From assembly GCA_963789025.1 (NCBI GenBank), contig CAWBIT010000008.1, forward strand, positions 620,001 through 684,000: a DNA stretch of 64,000 bases, in the 5' to 3' direction. The position numbers and the translations under genes were made by a program. Positions 1 to 8,198 of the stretch are shown one piece after another. The notes beneath the pieces were generated by a model. The model saw nothing but the letters and a program-made list of their open reading frames with translations. It was not told where the DNA came from and did no database searches. The DNA is from AP-15 sp963789025 (GTDB lineage: Bacteria > Pseudomonadota > Alphaproteobacteria > ATCC43930 > CGMCC-115725). Within the stretch, counting starts at the first letter, position 1; each line of letters starts with the position of its first letter.

Positions 1-2
1 TG

Positions 3-191
3 CTTGCGGTGAAAACGCTCTCCGATGCGATCGAGGTGAATGCCGGGTTCACGTGCAGCAGTTTGGAGACGCTGGTCGGCGGTTCCGCGAAACTTTCGGA
101 ACTTGGGGTAAAGCTCGCTACCGAGACCTCTCAGCCGCTCTTCGGCCAATTGGCACGGGGGTGGAGCAGGGCGGCTCGGCCCGGCGGCTGA
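3..191 (+). CDS. Phasin family protein, C-terminal part (cut by window edge)
   Basis: The frame is open from the window edge and ends at TGA 189-191, leaving 62 residues. The segment with AIEVNAGF, then SAKLSELGVKLATET, matches the amphipathic helix of small phasins, which coat polyhydroxyalkanoate granules. In the family this stretch lies near the C-terminus and is followed by a short basic or Pro/Gly-rich tail, as here (ARGWSRAARPGG). The true start lies upstream of base 1. The GTG at 9 is in frame but would cut the domain, so I do not take it as the start. Family assignment rests on this short region only. Confidence 0.6.
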   Translation, partial: LAVKTLSDAIEVNAGFTCSSLETLVGGSAKLSELGVKLATETSQPLFGQLARGWSRAARPGG

Positions 192-228
192 GACCGCGGC
201 TGGGAGAAAGGGGCGGCGCATCAGCCGG

Positions 229-1269
229 TTATTCGACCTTGGCCAGAAGGGCCCGGATCTGACGGTCGATGAACTCGCCCTCGGGTGTTTCCGGCGCGGG
301 GCGCGCCGCGCGATGGCCGAGGTCTGACGGGATTTCGGCATAGCTCGGCTGCTTGACGCCGTCACGAATCCGGCGCGCGCCGTCGACCCCGAGCAGCCGG
401 TCACTCGCGCTCGGCAATATCAGCGTCGGTGCCGTGATCTGCGCCAGAGCGGCGCTGAGGTTGCCACCAAACGGGCCGGAGATGTCATGCGCGCGGCTCG
501 CGGCATAGCGGAACACCAGCGAGTTGGCGTCCCAATTGGCGAATGCACGAGCGCTATCCTCGATCTCCTTCGCCAATTGCGCCGCTGGCAACCGGTCGAG
601 ATAGGGCGCCGACACGGTCCACGGGTAATAGAGCATGCCGGCGAGCCGCAGTCCCTCAACCGGGTTTCGTGTATACCGGCCGCCCTGCCAATCCGGATCG
701 AGCGCAATCGCTGAGGTCATCAGATCGACGGTGAGCTGAAAATTGGCTTCGGCTCGGGGGCTCGGAACCAGAAGGAGCAGACTGCGCACCATTTCCGGGT
801 GATGAATGCCCCATTCGAGGGCTTCGAAAGAGCCCATCGAGCTGCCGCCGACAGCCCGCACGCTCGTCAGCTCGAGCCCGCGGGTGATCAGTGCATGCTG
901 CGCGGCCATCATGTCGCGGATCGTGTAGCGCGGGAAATCCTGTCCCAACCCGTCCTTTGGCGAGGATGAATCGCCGCCGCCGATGGCGTCGATCGTAATC
1001 ACGAAATTCTTGTCCGTGTCGAAGGTCTTCCCCGGCCCGATCATTGCGTCAAAGGAATGACGGTTGCCGCTCGTTCCGTGCAGCAAGAGGATTGCATTGT
1101 CGCGCCCGGCGCCGAGCTTGCCGTGGGTTTCGTAGGCGACCCGCAATTCCGGCAGGGTAGAGCCGTCTTCAAACGCGAAGTCATAGACGTTGAAAATCTG
1201 CGGTTCGGCGCGCGCCGCGGCGGAAATGCAAACCGCCAACGCGCCAGCCAGGAGAGCCCTCAATTGCAA
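229..1269 (-). CDS. MetX-like alpha/beta hydrolase, exported
   Basis: This 346-residue protein has a hydrophobic N-terminal segment ending in AAARA (about 1-21), a good signal peptide. The rest is an alpha/beta hydrolase of the homoserine O-acetyltransferase-like group: an LLLHGTSG oxyanion-side motif near 62-69, the nucleophile elbow G-S-S-M-G with Ser144, a late Asp in SASDRLLG, and a His in SDLGHRAA. Homoserine acetyltransferases are cytoplasmic, so an exported relative probably hydrolyses or transfers acyl groups on another substrate. No methionine genes are adjacent. It is followed on the other strand by a possible small membrane protein. Confidence 0.8.
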   Translation of the reverse strand: MQLRALLAGALAVCISAAARAEPQIFNVYDFAFEDGSTLPELRVAYETHGKLGAGRDNAILLLHGTSGNRHSFDAMIGPGKTFDTDKNFVITIDAIGGGDSSSPKDGLGQDFPRYTIRDMMAAQHALITRGLELTSVRAVGGSSMGSFEALEWGIHHPEMVRSLLLLVPSPRAEANFQLTVDLMTSAIALDPDWQGGRYTRNPVEGLRLAGMLYYPWTVSAPYLDRLPAAQLAKEIEDSARAFANWDANSLVFRYAASRAHDISGPFGGNLSAALAQITAPTLILPSASDRLLGVDGARRIRDGVKQPSYAEIPSDLGHRAARPAPETPEGEFIDRQIRALLAKVE

Positions 1270-1362
1270 CTCGCAGGTGTTTGGTTAAGATTTTGTTCGA
1301 CACCGGCGTCGCGCAGCAGCTAGACTGGGTTTCCGAGCTGCTGAAGCTGAAGGAGCGACGCC

Positions 1363-1497
1363 ATGCGTATGCTGCGGTCAGCCTATCTTTCTCGGGTAGT
1401 GCCGGATTCAGCCCGGGTGCAAACCCTTCTCGCCCTTCTGCTGTGGAGCGGGGTCACGGTCTTCATCTTCGGCATCCTCATCGATTGGTTTCACTGA
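1363..1497 (+). CDS. Possible small single-pass membrane protein (44 aa)
   Basis: A 44-codon frame starts at ATG 1363 with a good AAGGAG Shine-Dalgarno at 1350-1355, seven bases upstream. It ends at TGA 1495-1497. The N-terminal third is basic (MRMLRSAYLSRVV). Residues about 21-41 are hydrophobic (LLALLLWSGVTVFIFGILI), enough for one membrane span, and the protein ends DWFH. It overlaps the 3' end of the convergent ABC permease by 20 bases. No family is recognised. The evidence is the ribosome-binding site together with the clean hydrophobic profile. Confidence 0.45.
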   Translation: MRMLRSAYLSRVVPDSARVQTLLALLLWSGVTVFIFGILIDWFH

Positions 1498-2242
1498 CCG
1501 CCTGCCTTGTTTCGTGCCGCAGCCATCGCTCGAGGCGCGCGAACGACAGGTCGGTGACGATCGCAAACAACGCGACCAGAACGGCGCCTTCGATGACGAA
1601 GGGCAGCTTGTCGGCGACCAAGCCATTAAAGATCGGAGTGCCGAGCGTCAAGGCGCCTACCGTCGACCCGATCGTCGCCGTTCCGATGGCGATCGTGACC
1701 GAGACGCGTATTCCTGAAAGGATCACCGGAGCAGCCAGGGGCAACTCCACCTCGCGCAGCTGCTGCCAAGACGAAAGGCCGAGCCCCGCGGCTGCTTCGC
1801 GCACCGCGCGAGGAACTCCTTCCAGACCGGCGATCGCGCTCGCGATGATCGGCAAGAGACCGTAGAGAAACAGTGCCAGCACTGTCGGGCGGGAGCCGAA
1901 ACCGACGGCCGGGACGGCAATCGCCAGAACAGCGGCGGGCGGCAGGGTCTGGCCGACGGTAGCCAGCGTGTTCACCATCAATCGGAAATCCCGTCCGACG
2001 GGGCGGGTGACGAATACCGCGAATAAGAGACCAACCGATATCGCCGCAAGGCTTGCCGCTGCAACCAGCGCCAGATGCGACAGGAACAACGCAAGAAAGC
2101 TGCTGCGCTGGTAGATCACGGGCTCGACGCCTGGAAACGCCCATTGGAAGACCGGTCTCAGCGCTTCCATCCGCAGCAACAGCACCGCGAAGAGGAGCCC
2201 GACCCATAGGATTGGGCTCGCGAGGATGCGAACCCTGTTCAT
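1478..2242 (-). CDS. ABC transporter permease, osmoprotectant (OpuBB/YehW-like) family
   Basis: This 254-residue, highly hydrophobic protein has about six membrane spans. The EAA loop (EAAAGLGLSSWQQLREVELP) lies in the C-terminal half and is followed by IRVSVTIAIGTATIGSTVGA, typical of OpuBB/YehW permeases for glycine betaine, choline or related compounds. Such importers need an ATPase and a substrate-binding protein. Neither is in this window next to the gene, so it is either a single-component relic or works with subunits encoded elsewhere. The substrate is inferred from family only. Confidence 0.8.
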   Translation of the reverse strand: MNRVRILASPILWVGLLFAVLLLRMEALRPVFQWAFPGVEPVIYQRSSFLALFLSHLALVAAASLAAISVGLLFAVFVTRPVGRDFRLMVNTLATVGQTLPPAAVLAIAVPAVGFGSRPTVLALFLYGLLPIIASAIAGLEGVPRAVREAAAGLGLSSWQQLREVELPLAAPVILSGIRVSVTIAIGTATIGSTVGALTLGTPIFNGLVADKLPFVIEGAVLVALFAIVTDLSFARLERWLRHETRQAVSETNR

Positions 2243-2379
2243 CCTATGCGGCGGTGCCGGGCCATGCCTTCATCCACGCTGTCGCACCTCGCTCGAACCG
2301 GGGCGGATAGCAGGCGCGAGCCCTTATAATGCTACCATAGGAATCGGACCCGCCAACACGCAGTTGATCGACCGGTGCG

Positions 2380-3333
2380 ATGACGCGCTTTCGGCTTTAC
2401 TCCACAATTCTGTGTTTGATGCCAGCCGCCCTCCTCTGGGAGCCTTCGAAGTGTTGGGCGTGGGGTGGCGAGGCGCACGAGATCATAGCCCTGCTGGCCG
2501 ATCGGCTCCTGCAGACCGGGGATCCGCCCGTCCAAAAGAAGATTGCCGACATTCTCGCCGCCGACAAATCCAATACCTGGACGAAGACCGACATCGCCGG
2601 AGAGGCGATTTGGGCCGATGCGCTGCGCGAGAAGAGCCCGGAGGGACGAATTGCAACCACGAAGTGGCATTACGTGAAACTCGATCTCGATAAACCCGAT
2701 TTGAACAAGGCCTGTTTCGGCCGACCCGCCCTGCGAGCGATGATGCCGGCGAGCCACGGGCCGCAAGACGACTGCATCGTCGACAAGATCGAGCAGTTCG
2801 CAAAGGAGCTGCGCGAGCCCGGTACCTCAGAGCCGGAGCGGCTGATGGCTCTGCAATTCTTGCTGAATCTCGTCGGCGACATACATGACCCGCTTTTCGC
2901 GGTCGAGCGCGGCGACCAGAGCGGGCGGTGTGTCGCGGTTCTCCCGCCCGGAAGCAAGACCCCGGTTCGGCTCAGCGTCTATTGGGAGGACGACTTGGTT
3001 GCCGAGGCGGAGGGGAACGACCCCGCCAAGGCCGCCCAACAGATCGCCGCCAGGCTGACCGCCATCGAGATCCGAAAATGGTCAGGTGGCGCCCCGGAAG
3101 AATGGGCGCGGGAATCGTACGAGCTCGCGCAATCGGTAGTATACAAGTTTGCGGCCGAACTGGGCGGCAAGTTCAGCTTTCCGACGCGGAAAGGGGAAGC
3201 CGATGCCTGCGGCCCAGTCCCGTTACACCGGCTGGATGCTGGCTATCGCGACCGCGCCGTTGCCGCGATCAAGGAGCAGTTGGCGAAAGCAGGCGTCCGT
3301 CTGGCTGCTCTGCTGAGAGACAGTTTGCAATGA
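2380..3333 (+). CDS. S1/P1-type nuclease, secreted
   Basis: This 317-residue protein has a signal peptide (about 1-27, ending in SKCWA). Cleavage would leave Trp28 at the mature N-terminus, as required in S1/P1 nucleases where that Trp binds a zinc ion. Other family features are GGEAHEIIA with a His near 33, WADALRE, WHYVKLDL, and LNLVGDIHDPL in place of the usual VGDIHQPLH. These enzymes are trinuclear-zinc single-strand nucleases and 3'-nucleotidases acting outside the cytoplasm. The second His of HQPLH is replaced (HDPLF), so one metal ligand may differ. No operon partner is seen. Confidence 0.85.
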   Translation: MTRFRLYSTILCLMPAALLWEPSKCWAWGGEAHEIIALLADRLLQTGDPPVQKKIADILAADKSNTWTKTDIAGEAIWADALREKSPEGRIATTKWHYVKLDLDKPDLNKACFGRPALRAMMPASHGPQDDCIVDKIEQFAKELREPGTSEPERLMALQFLLNLVGDIHDPLFAVERGDQSGRCVAVLPPGSKTPVRLSVYWEDDLVAEAEGNDPAKAAQQIAARLTAIEIRKWSGGAPEEWARESYELAQSVVYKFAAELGGKFSFPTRKGEADACGPVPLHRLDAGYRDRAVAAIKEQLAKAGVRLAALLRDSLQ

Positions 3334-3342
3334 GCTTTGCGA

Positions 3343-3705
3343 TTACCGGTCTCTCGCCGGGCGCGACTTGACCAGCGTGGCTGCGATGTCGATTGCGTCG
3401 TCGTCGGCTCCGGCGAGGTATTCGACTGCGCGCGAAACCGGAAGATTGAGCCGATCGGCCAATTCGGCGATCTCCGAGATTGGCACCGGCCGCGCCTCGA
3501 GGTATTCGACGCACTGGCCGAGCACTCTTTCGAGAACGAAAGCCACCGTCACGCGGCTCGACGACATCGACGATGCGACACATCCGCGGGCGGATATCGC
3601 CAGTTCCAGCAGAGCGTCCAAACTGCCAAACCGGCCGCGTTGCGCCTGATAAATAAATTGACGCCTGAGATGCGCCGCCGCCAGGTCGATTACCGATTGG
3701 CTCAA
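3343..3705 (-). CDS. Hypothetical protein downstream of pyrE
   Basis: This 120-residue, largely helical, soluble protein has no recognised domain. Its ATG at 3705 overlaps the pyrE stop codon (ATGA), so the two are translationally coupled and the frame is very likely real. The C-terminal half contains ISEIAELADRLNLPVSRAVEYLAG, which could form a small helix-turn-helix-like bundle, but no DNA-binding family could be named. The gene ends convergent to the S1/P1 nuclease with a short gap. Confidence 0.65.
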   Translation of the reverse strand: MSQSVIDLAAAHLRRQFIYQAQRGRFGSLDALLELAISARGCVASSMSSSRVTVAFVLERVLGQCVEYLEARPVPISEIAELADRLNLPVSRAVEYLAGADDDAIDIAATLVKSRPARDR

Positions 3706-4286
3706 CTGAAATCACGCCAGGTGAACACGGATTCGAACCTGATGCCCCCCGCTCGAAAGTTCTCTTCGGCTCCTTCCTGCCGATCGACCACGGAAATGAC
3801 TTTCAACACCGTGCAATCCAATTGCCGCGCCTGGTTCACTGCCTCCATCGCCGAGCCGCCGGTAGTCGTGACATCTTCGAAGAGAATGACTTTCGATCCC
3901 CGTTGGAGCAGGCCGTCAATCCGTTGGTCGGTGCCGTGCCCCTTGTTTTCCTTGCGCACAAAAAAGCCCTTGAGCGGCTTTTCGGGCCAGCTTCTTGCGC
4001 ACAGAGCGGTGACGATCGGGATCGCTCCGGTTTCCAGCCCCCCGATGTACTCGACATCCTCGGCCTTGATCGCGTCGAACAGCAGGTCCGCCAACAACGC
4101 CGCCCCCTCCGGATCAAACATTGTCCTTTTCATATCGAAAAAGAAATTGCTCGATCGTCCCGAAGTGAGCACAAAGTCCCAATTCTGTAACAGCGACTGC
4201 CGCCGAATAATAGCGATCAGTCTTTCTCTTTTATGACGAAGATCGTGCGGGTGTTCTATTTCTGTCGCTGAGGGGTGGCGTGCCAT
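3702..4286 (-). CDS. pyrE: Orotate phosphoribosyltransferase
   Basis: This 194-residue protein converts orotate and PRPP to orotidine 5'-monophosphate in pyrimidine synthesis. The PRPP-binding motif VILFEDVTTTGGSA sits at 133-146. The flexible catalytic loop FFVRKENKGHGTDQRIDG is at 108-125, and the orotate-side segment LTSGRSSNFFFDMKRT starts at 40. Length is as expected for the family, with a slightly long N-terminus before IIRRQSLL. A hypothetical gene is coupled to its 3' end by an ATGA overlap. Confidence 0.95.
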   Translation of the reverse strand: MARHPSATEIEHPHDLRHKRERLIAIIRRQSLLQNWDFVLTSGRSSNFFFDMKRTMFDPEGAALLADLLFDAIKAEDVEYIGGLETGAIPIVTALCARSWPEKPLKGFFVRKENKGHGTDQRIDGLLQRGSKVILFEDVTTTGGSAMEAVNQARQLDCTVLKVISVVDRQEGAEENFRAGGIRFESVFTWRDFS

Positions 4287-4448
4287 CAGGTGGTGAGCCG
4301 TGCGGCTGTTCGATTAACAGAATTAAACCTGAACAGAAGCCTGAAGACAAGTGACCTCGGTGCCCGGCACAAAGCCCGGAGGGCGAGCTTGACGGGGTGG
4401 TACGGCGATCGTACTGCTTGAGTTCTTTACCCGGTATAGGAGGGGGTC

Positions 4449-4688
4449 ATGGCAGTTCGGCTTGTCGTCACGATCACGGCCGCACCGGGAAAAGGGTCCG
4501 AGCTCGCGCAGACATACCGGGCGCGCTGCGCGCTCAATCTGGACAAGCTGGTTTTGCTCGAACGTTGGTCCGACCAGGCGGCGCTCGACACTCACGCCAA
4601 GCTGCAGGCAACTCGGCCCGCCCTGAACCCGCAGCTGCGTGTCGGCAGCGGCGAGCGCGAGGATTACCAATACAATCGAACACGCTGA
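4449..4688 (+). CDS. ABM-domain (antibiotic biosynthesis monooxygenase-like) protein, shortened
   Basis: This 79-residue protein has the opening and closing parts of a dimeric alpha/beta-barrel ABM domain: RLVVTITAAPGKGSELAQTYRARC at the start, then LDKLVLLERWSDQAALDTHAK. The family normally has about 20 more residues between the first helix and the KLVLLERW strand (the E-P-G-C-x-x-F/Y strand). Here the two parts are joined directly. The reading frame is maintained, so the protein may be made but probably cannot form a normal domain. GGAGGGGG precedes the ATG at 4449. It is the first gene of a small operon with the Rieske oxygenase, overlapping it by one base (TGATG). Confidence 0.7.
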   Translation: MAVRLVVTITAAPGKGSELAQTYRARCALNLDKLVLLERWSDQAALDTHAKLQATRPALNPQLRVGSGEREDYQYNRTR

Positions 4689-5941
4689 TGGTGACCGCTG
4701 CGATTTGGCCGGCGCTCGATTATAGCCGCGTGCCCTATCGCCTTTATCACGACGCCGAAATCTATGCCTGCGAGCAGGAGCGGATATTTCGCGGGCCGGT
4801 GTGGAGCTATCTCGGCCTCGACAGCGAAATCCCGACGCCGGGGGATTTCCGGGCGACCTATGTCGGCGAGACGCCGGTCATCTTCAACCGCGACAAGTCG
4901 GGCGCGGTCAAAGCCTTCGTCAACCGCTGTGCCCATCGCGGCGCGCTGGTCCGCCGCGAGCTTTCCGGTAATGCCGACGAGCACATCTGCATCTATCACC
5001 AATGGTGCTATGGGCTCGACGGCTCGCTGATGGCGATCCCGTTCCGCCGCGGCATCCGGGGCAAAGGCGGGCTCGACCCGAGCTTTGAGATGCGCCGGCA
5101 CGGGCTGCGCCCGCTGAGGGTCGGCATCGTCAACGGCGCGGTGTTCGGCACCCTGGCCGAGGATGCCGAGCCGCTCGAAGAATACCTCGGCCCGCCGATC
5201 CTGGCGCAATTGCGCCGCCTCTTCGACCGGCCGGTCCGGGTGCTCGGTTACAATCGCCAGCGGATCCGCGGGAACTGGAAGCTCTATGCCGAGAATACCC
5301 GGGACAACTACCACGCCAGCCTGTTGCACGAATTTCTCGTCACCTTCGGGCTCGACCGGTCGACGCAGACCGGCGGGGTCAAGATGGATGCGCGCCACCG
5401 CCACAACATCACCTGGGCGGAGGCCGACAGCGACACCGACGAGTTCGCCCACCAGGCTTACGCCGGCGCCGGAGTGCGAAACGACTTCCTGTCGCTGAAG
5501 GAGCCGTCGCTCGTCACCTTCCGCCCTGAGCGCGACGACAAGCTCAACCTCGTGGTCACCTCGGTTTTCCCGTCCGCGGTTTTTGTCCAGATCAGCAACA
5601 GTCTGGCGGTGCGGCAGATCCGGCCGCGCGGCATCGACGAGGTCGAGGTGTTCCAGACGATGCTCGGCTACGAAGACGATCCGCCCGAGATGACGCTGCA
5701 CCGGTTGCGCCAGGTGAACCTCGTCGGTCCCGCCGGGCTCGTCTCGATGGAGGATGGGGAGGCGATCGAGATCGCGCACCGCGCCTCCAAACCCGACCCC
5801 GACCGCACCACAGTCATCGAGCTCGGCGGCGGCGGGGTGATCTCCGACCGCGACTATCGGGTGACCGATGTGCCGTTGCGCGGCTTCTGGTCGTATTACG
5901 CCGAGCTGTTGGGCATCGAACCGGACGGCGCGGTGCGATGA
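4688..5941 (+). CDS. Rieske aromatic-ring-hydroxylating oxygenase, large subunit (anthranilate/benzoate dioxygenase-like)
   Basis: I take ATG 4688, which overlaps the previous stop (TGATG), giving 417 residues; the frame is open further upstream but without similarity. The [2Fe-2S] Rieske ligands are Cys81-x-His83 and Cys101-x2-His104 (CAHRG and CIYHQW). The mononuclear iron site has Asp206, His209 and His214 (DNYHASLLH), with a later Asp in SMEDGEAIE. The enzyme would add O2 to an aromatic ring together with the beta subunit encoded immediately downstream. No ferredoxin or reductase gene is nearby, so electrons must come from components encoded elsewhere. The substrate is unknown; the anthranilate-type label is similarity only. 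Confidence 0.88.
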   Translation: MVTAAIWPALDYSRVPYRLYHDAEIYACEQERIFRGPVWSYLGLDSEIPTPGDFRATYVGETPVIFNRDKSGAVKAFVNRCAHRGALVRRELSGNADEHICIYHQWCYGLDGSLMAIPFRRGIRGKGGLDPSFEMRRHGLRPLRVGIVNGAVFGTLAEDAEPLEEYLGPPILAQLRRLFDRPVRVLGYNRQRIRGNWKLYAENTRDNYHASLLHEFLVTFGLDRSTQTGGVKMDARHRHNITWAEADSDTDEFAHQAYAGAGVRNDFLSLKEPSLVTFRPERDDKLNLVVTSVFPSAVFVQISNSLAVRQIRPRGIDEVEVFQTMLGYEDDPPEMTLHRLRQVNLVGPAGLVSMEDGEAIEIAHRASKPDPDRTTVIELGGGGVISDRDYRVTDVPLRGFWSYYAELLGIEPDGAVR

Positions 5942-6393
5942 AGGCCGACCGCGCCGCGATCTGCGATCTGCTCGCCGAGTACGGCGTGCTGATCGACATG
6001 GCAAAATTCGACGAATGGCTCGATCTCTTCGCCGAGGAGTGCCGTTATCAGATCGTCCCGCGGGAAAATTTCGACCGCGGCCTGCCGGCGGGGCTGGTCT
6101 TTTGCGACAGCCGGGCGATGCTCGAAGACCGCATCCGGGCCTTGCGCGAAGCCAACAAATACAACATCCACACCGATCGCCACGTCATCGGCCTACCACG
6201 CATCCTTGATGGTCTCACTGTCGAGGCGCCGTTCGCCGTCTATCAGACCGACCAGGAAGGCGAGACCCGGCTGTTCGCGACCGGCCTCTACCGCGACCGG
6301 CTCGAATTTTCGGGGCAGCGCCTCAAAATCCGCGACAAGCTGATCCTGCTCGACAGCTTCGCCGTGCCCAGTCTGCTGGCGACGCCGTTGTGA
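5938..6393 (+). CDS. Aromatic-ring-hydroxylating dioxygenase, small (beta) subunit
   Basis: This 151-residue protein has the cone-shaped SnoaL/NTF2-like fold typical of oxygenase beta subunits. It shows LLAEYGVLIDMAKFDEWLDLFAE early, then RIRALREANKYNIHTDRHVIG and LYRDRLEF later. Its ATG overlaps the stop of the large-subunit gene (ATGA at 5938-5941), so the two are co-translated. Beta subunits are structural and complete the alpha3beta3 holoenzyme. Length fits the family, slightly on the short side. Confidence 0.85.
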   Translation: MKADRAAICDLLAEYGVLIDMAKFDEWLDLFAEECRYQIVPRENFDRGLPAGLVFCDSRAMLEDRIRALREANKYNIHTDRHVIGLPRILDGLTVEAPFAVYQTDQEGETRLFATGLYRDRLEFSGQRLKIRDKLILLDSFAVPSLLATPL

Positions 6394-6680
6394 CCCGAAA
6401 CCGGGCTTGCCTGTTACAATTATCAATTGAGCCGAAAATGAACTCCCGCTGCTTCTGCAGCAAATCTGCAGCAGGAACTCCCCCAAAAATTGTACGAGCC
6501 GTAACGCCTCAAACCGCAAGCATGCATCGCGAAGACGGCAATTCTATGACCGTCACGGTCGGGCTGGGTTATGCTCCGTCAGGCAAAATAGCCGCTATGG
6601 GTGAGAGAGGACCTATCCGTGGCGTCCTCAGGTCGTCCTCGGCAGCGGCCGATATTGGCGCCGCGCTTTCGATCCAGCTG

Positions 6681-7625
6681 CTATTCTCGTCCTGACCCGA
6701 GGGCGCTCGTCCCGCTATCGGACATTTGGCTCGCCATTTCGGACATTTGGCTCGCCATAAAGCTCACGAAAGCGCGGGCTTTGGCGCTTGCCTGCGGTCC
6801 GGTCGGAAACACCGCCCATAGATCGGCCGGCGGCAGCGACCAATCGTCGAGCACAGATGTGACCGCTCCGGATTGCAGCTCCGGGGCGAACATCCATTCA
6901 GAGGCGACAGCAAAACCCAGCCCGGCAAAGACTGCCTCCCGAACACCCTCGGCCGCGGTGACGTGGACCCGGCCCGCGATAGTGACCGATGTTTCCGTGG
7001 CCCCCTGCCGGAACGTCCAGGTCGCGCCACCGAGGCGTTGCTCATAGATGATGGCCTGACGTGCGACGAGATCGGCGGGGGTCTGCGGTAAGCCCTTCGC
7101 TGCGAAAAAGGCAGGCGTGCCGATCACGCGTCTTTGACAATGGCCGATCTTGCGGCCCGTCAGCGCTGAATCGCGGAGCGGGCTCATGCGCAGCGCCACG
7201 TCGATCCCCGCTTCGATCAGGTCGATATCGCCGTCCTGGAGATCGACGTCGACATCGAGCCCCGGATGCTCGGCGAGAAAGATCGGCAGACACGGGATGA
7301 CGTGCAAGCGCGCGAAAGTCACGGCCGCACAGATGCGCAGGCGGCCCGACAGCGTCGCGGCCGCGCCGCGCGCGGCCAGTTCCGCCTCCTCGGCCTCCTC
7401 GATCGACCGTTTGGCGCGGTCATAGAAGATCCGGCCCGCCTCCGTCGGCGTCAGGCCGTGCGTCGAACGCAGCAGCAGTCGGACGCCAAGCCGATCTTCG
7501 AGCTGCGCGATCGTCTTGGAGACAGCCGGCTGCCCGACATGAAGCTGCTTGGCCGCGCCGGAGAACGAGCCGGCCTCGATGACGCGGACGAATGTCTCCA
7601 TCGCAGTCAGGCGGTCCATCTCCAT
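6681..7625 (-). CDS. LysR-family transcriptional regulator
   Basis: This 314-residue protein has a winged helix-turn-helix at about 5-65 (FVRVIEAGSFSGAAKQLHVGQPAVSKTIAQLE) and a periplasmic-binding-protein-like effector domain from about 90 to 295. The group resembles CrgA/DsdC-like regulators that control a divergent or nearby gene. The neighbours are the Rieske operon (convergent, ending 6393) and an upstream repeat-bearing gap, so the target is not obvious. The last 20 residues contain a duplicated MASQMS(E/D) made by a 21-base tandem repeat. Confidence 0.88.
   Translation of the reverse strand: MEMDRLTAMETFVRVIEAGSFSGAAKQLHVGQPAVSKTIAQLEDRLGVRLLLRSTHGLTPTEAGRIFYDRAKRSIEEAEEAELAARGAAATLSGRLRICAAVTFARLHVIPCLPIFLAEHPGLDVDVDLQDGDIDLIEAGIDVALRMSPLRDSALTGRKIGHCQRRVIGTPAFFAAKGLPQTPADLVARQAIIYEQRLGGATWTFRQGATETSVTIAGRVHVTAAEGVREAVFAGLGFAVASEWMFAPELQSGAVTSVLDDWSLPPADLWAVFPTGPQASAKARAFVSFMASQMSEMASQMSDSGTSALGSGRE
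6718..6759. repeat. 21-bp tandem duplication at the LysR gene 3' end
   Basis: Two copies of TCGGACATTTGGCTCGCCAT lie at 6718-6737 and 6739-6758, a period of 21 bases that keeps the reading frame. They encode the repeated MASQMS in the regulator's tail. It looks like a recent slippage duplication. Confidence 0.85.
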
Positions 7626-8198
7626 TCGCTCGGGAAATGAAGCCTATCACCCGGGCAAGGTTACCAGAAAAATGTCCGGAGAGCGATCAGAGCATCTCTA
7701 GCACGCTGCGGAAAAATGCAGAACATCGTCATTCCGGAGCGCGGGCTTTGCCCGCGAGCCCGGAATCCAGGAACACGGACCCGAGAAATCAATGGACTGG
7801 CCAGTGTTCATGGTTTCCGGGCCCGGCCCTGACGGGCCGTCCCGGAATGACACGCGAGTTTTTCAGCAGCCTGCTAGAGGGTTGCTCGGGATGGACGTCG
7901 TCACCTGGGTGCCATCGTGCGATTTGGCCCGGTTGAACGGGTAGGCATTGGCGTTCTTCGGTAACCTAGAGAGCCTCATTCCGAGCAGGAATAATCGCTA
8001 ATCCACCGCGACCACTACCGCACCCCCAGCCCAATTCGTAGGTGTTGCCATCAACTCCAATGAGAATCGGGTTGACCAACTCGAAGCGGAGAAATCAGAT
8101 GAACCCGTTCACTAGGAATGGCGATGTGATCACCGGCGATAGCGGCGCCGCCCGGCTGGCATCCACCCGGAGCTTAATGAACTCACTTATAAAGAACG
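7626..8198. other. 573-base gene-free stretch holding one palindromic repeat
   Basis: Between the LysR gene and the RclC-like gene I see no convincing coding frame. The only structured element is the extragenic repeat at 7728-7851. A short + strand frame through 8042-8335 has no protein-like character and overlaps the RclC-like gene in another frame. Confidence 0.6.
7728..7851. repeat. Extragenic palindromic repeat, copy 1 (MITE-like)
   Basis: The element is bounded by GTCATTCCGG at 7728-7737 and its exact inverse CCGGAATGAC at 7842-7851. Inside are two smaller hairpins: GCGGGCTTTGCCCGC near the left end and GGGCCCGGCCCTGACGGGCC near the right. A second copy with the same plan lies at 12407-12528, sharing the internal GTGTTCATGGTTTCCGGGCC. 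It carries no gene and resembles small non-autonomous repeats common in Rhizobiales-type genomes. Confidence 0.85.

Noticed and set aside
4664..6004. 446-residue open frame on the minus strand
   Set aside because: It is the antisense of the Rieske large subunit, whose iron ligands and gene overlaps are clear; the antisense protein has no family features.
6390..6695. 101-residue + frame between the Rieske operon and LysR gene
   Set aside because: No protein-like composition and no ribosome-binding site; it overlaps the LysR gene end.
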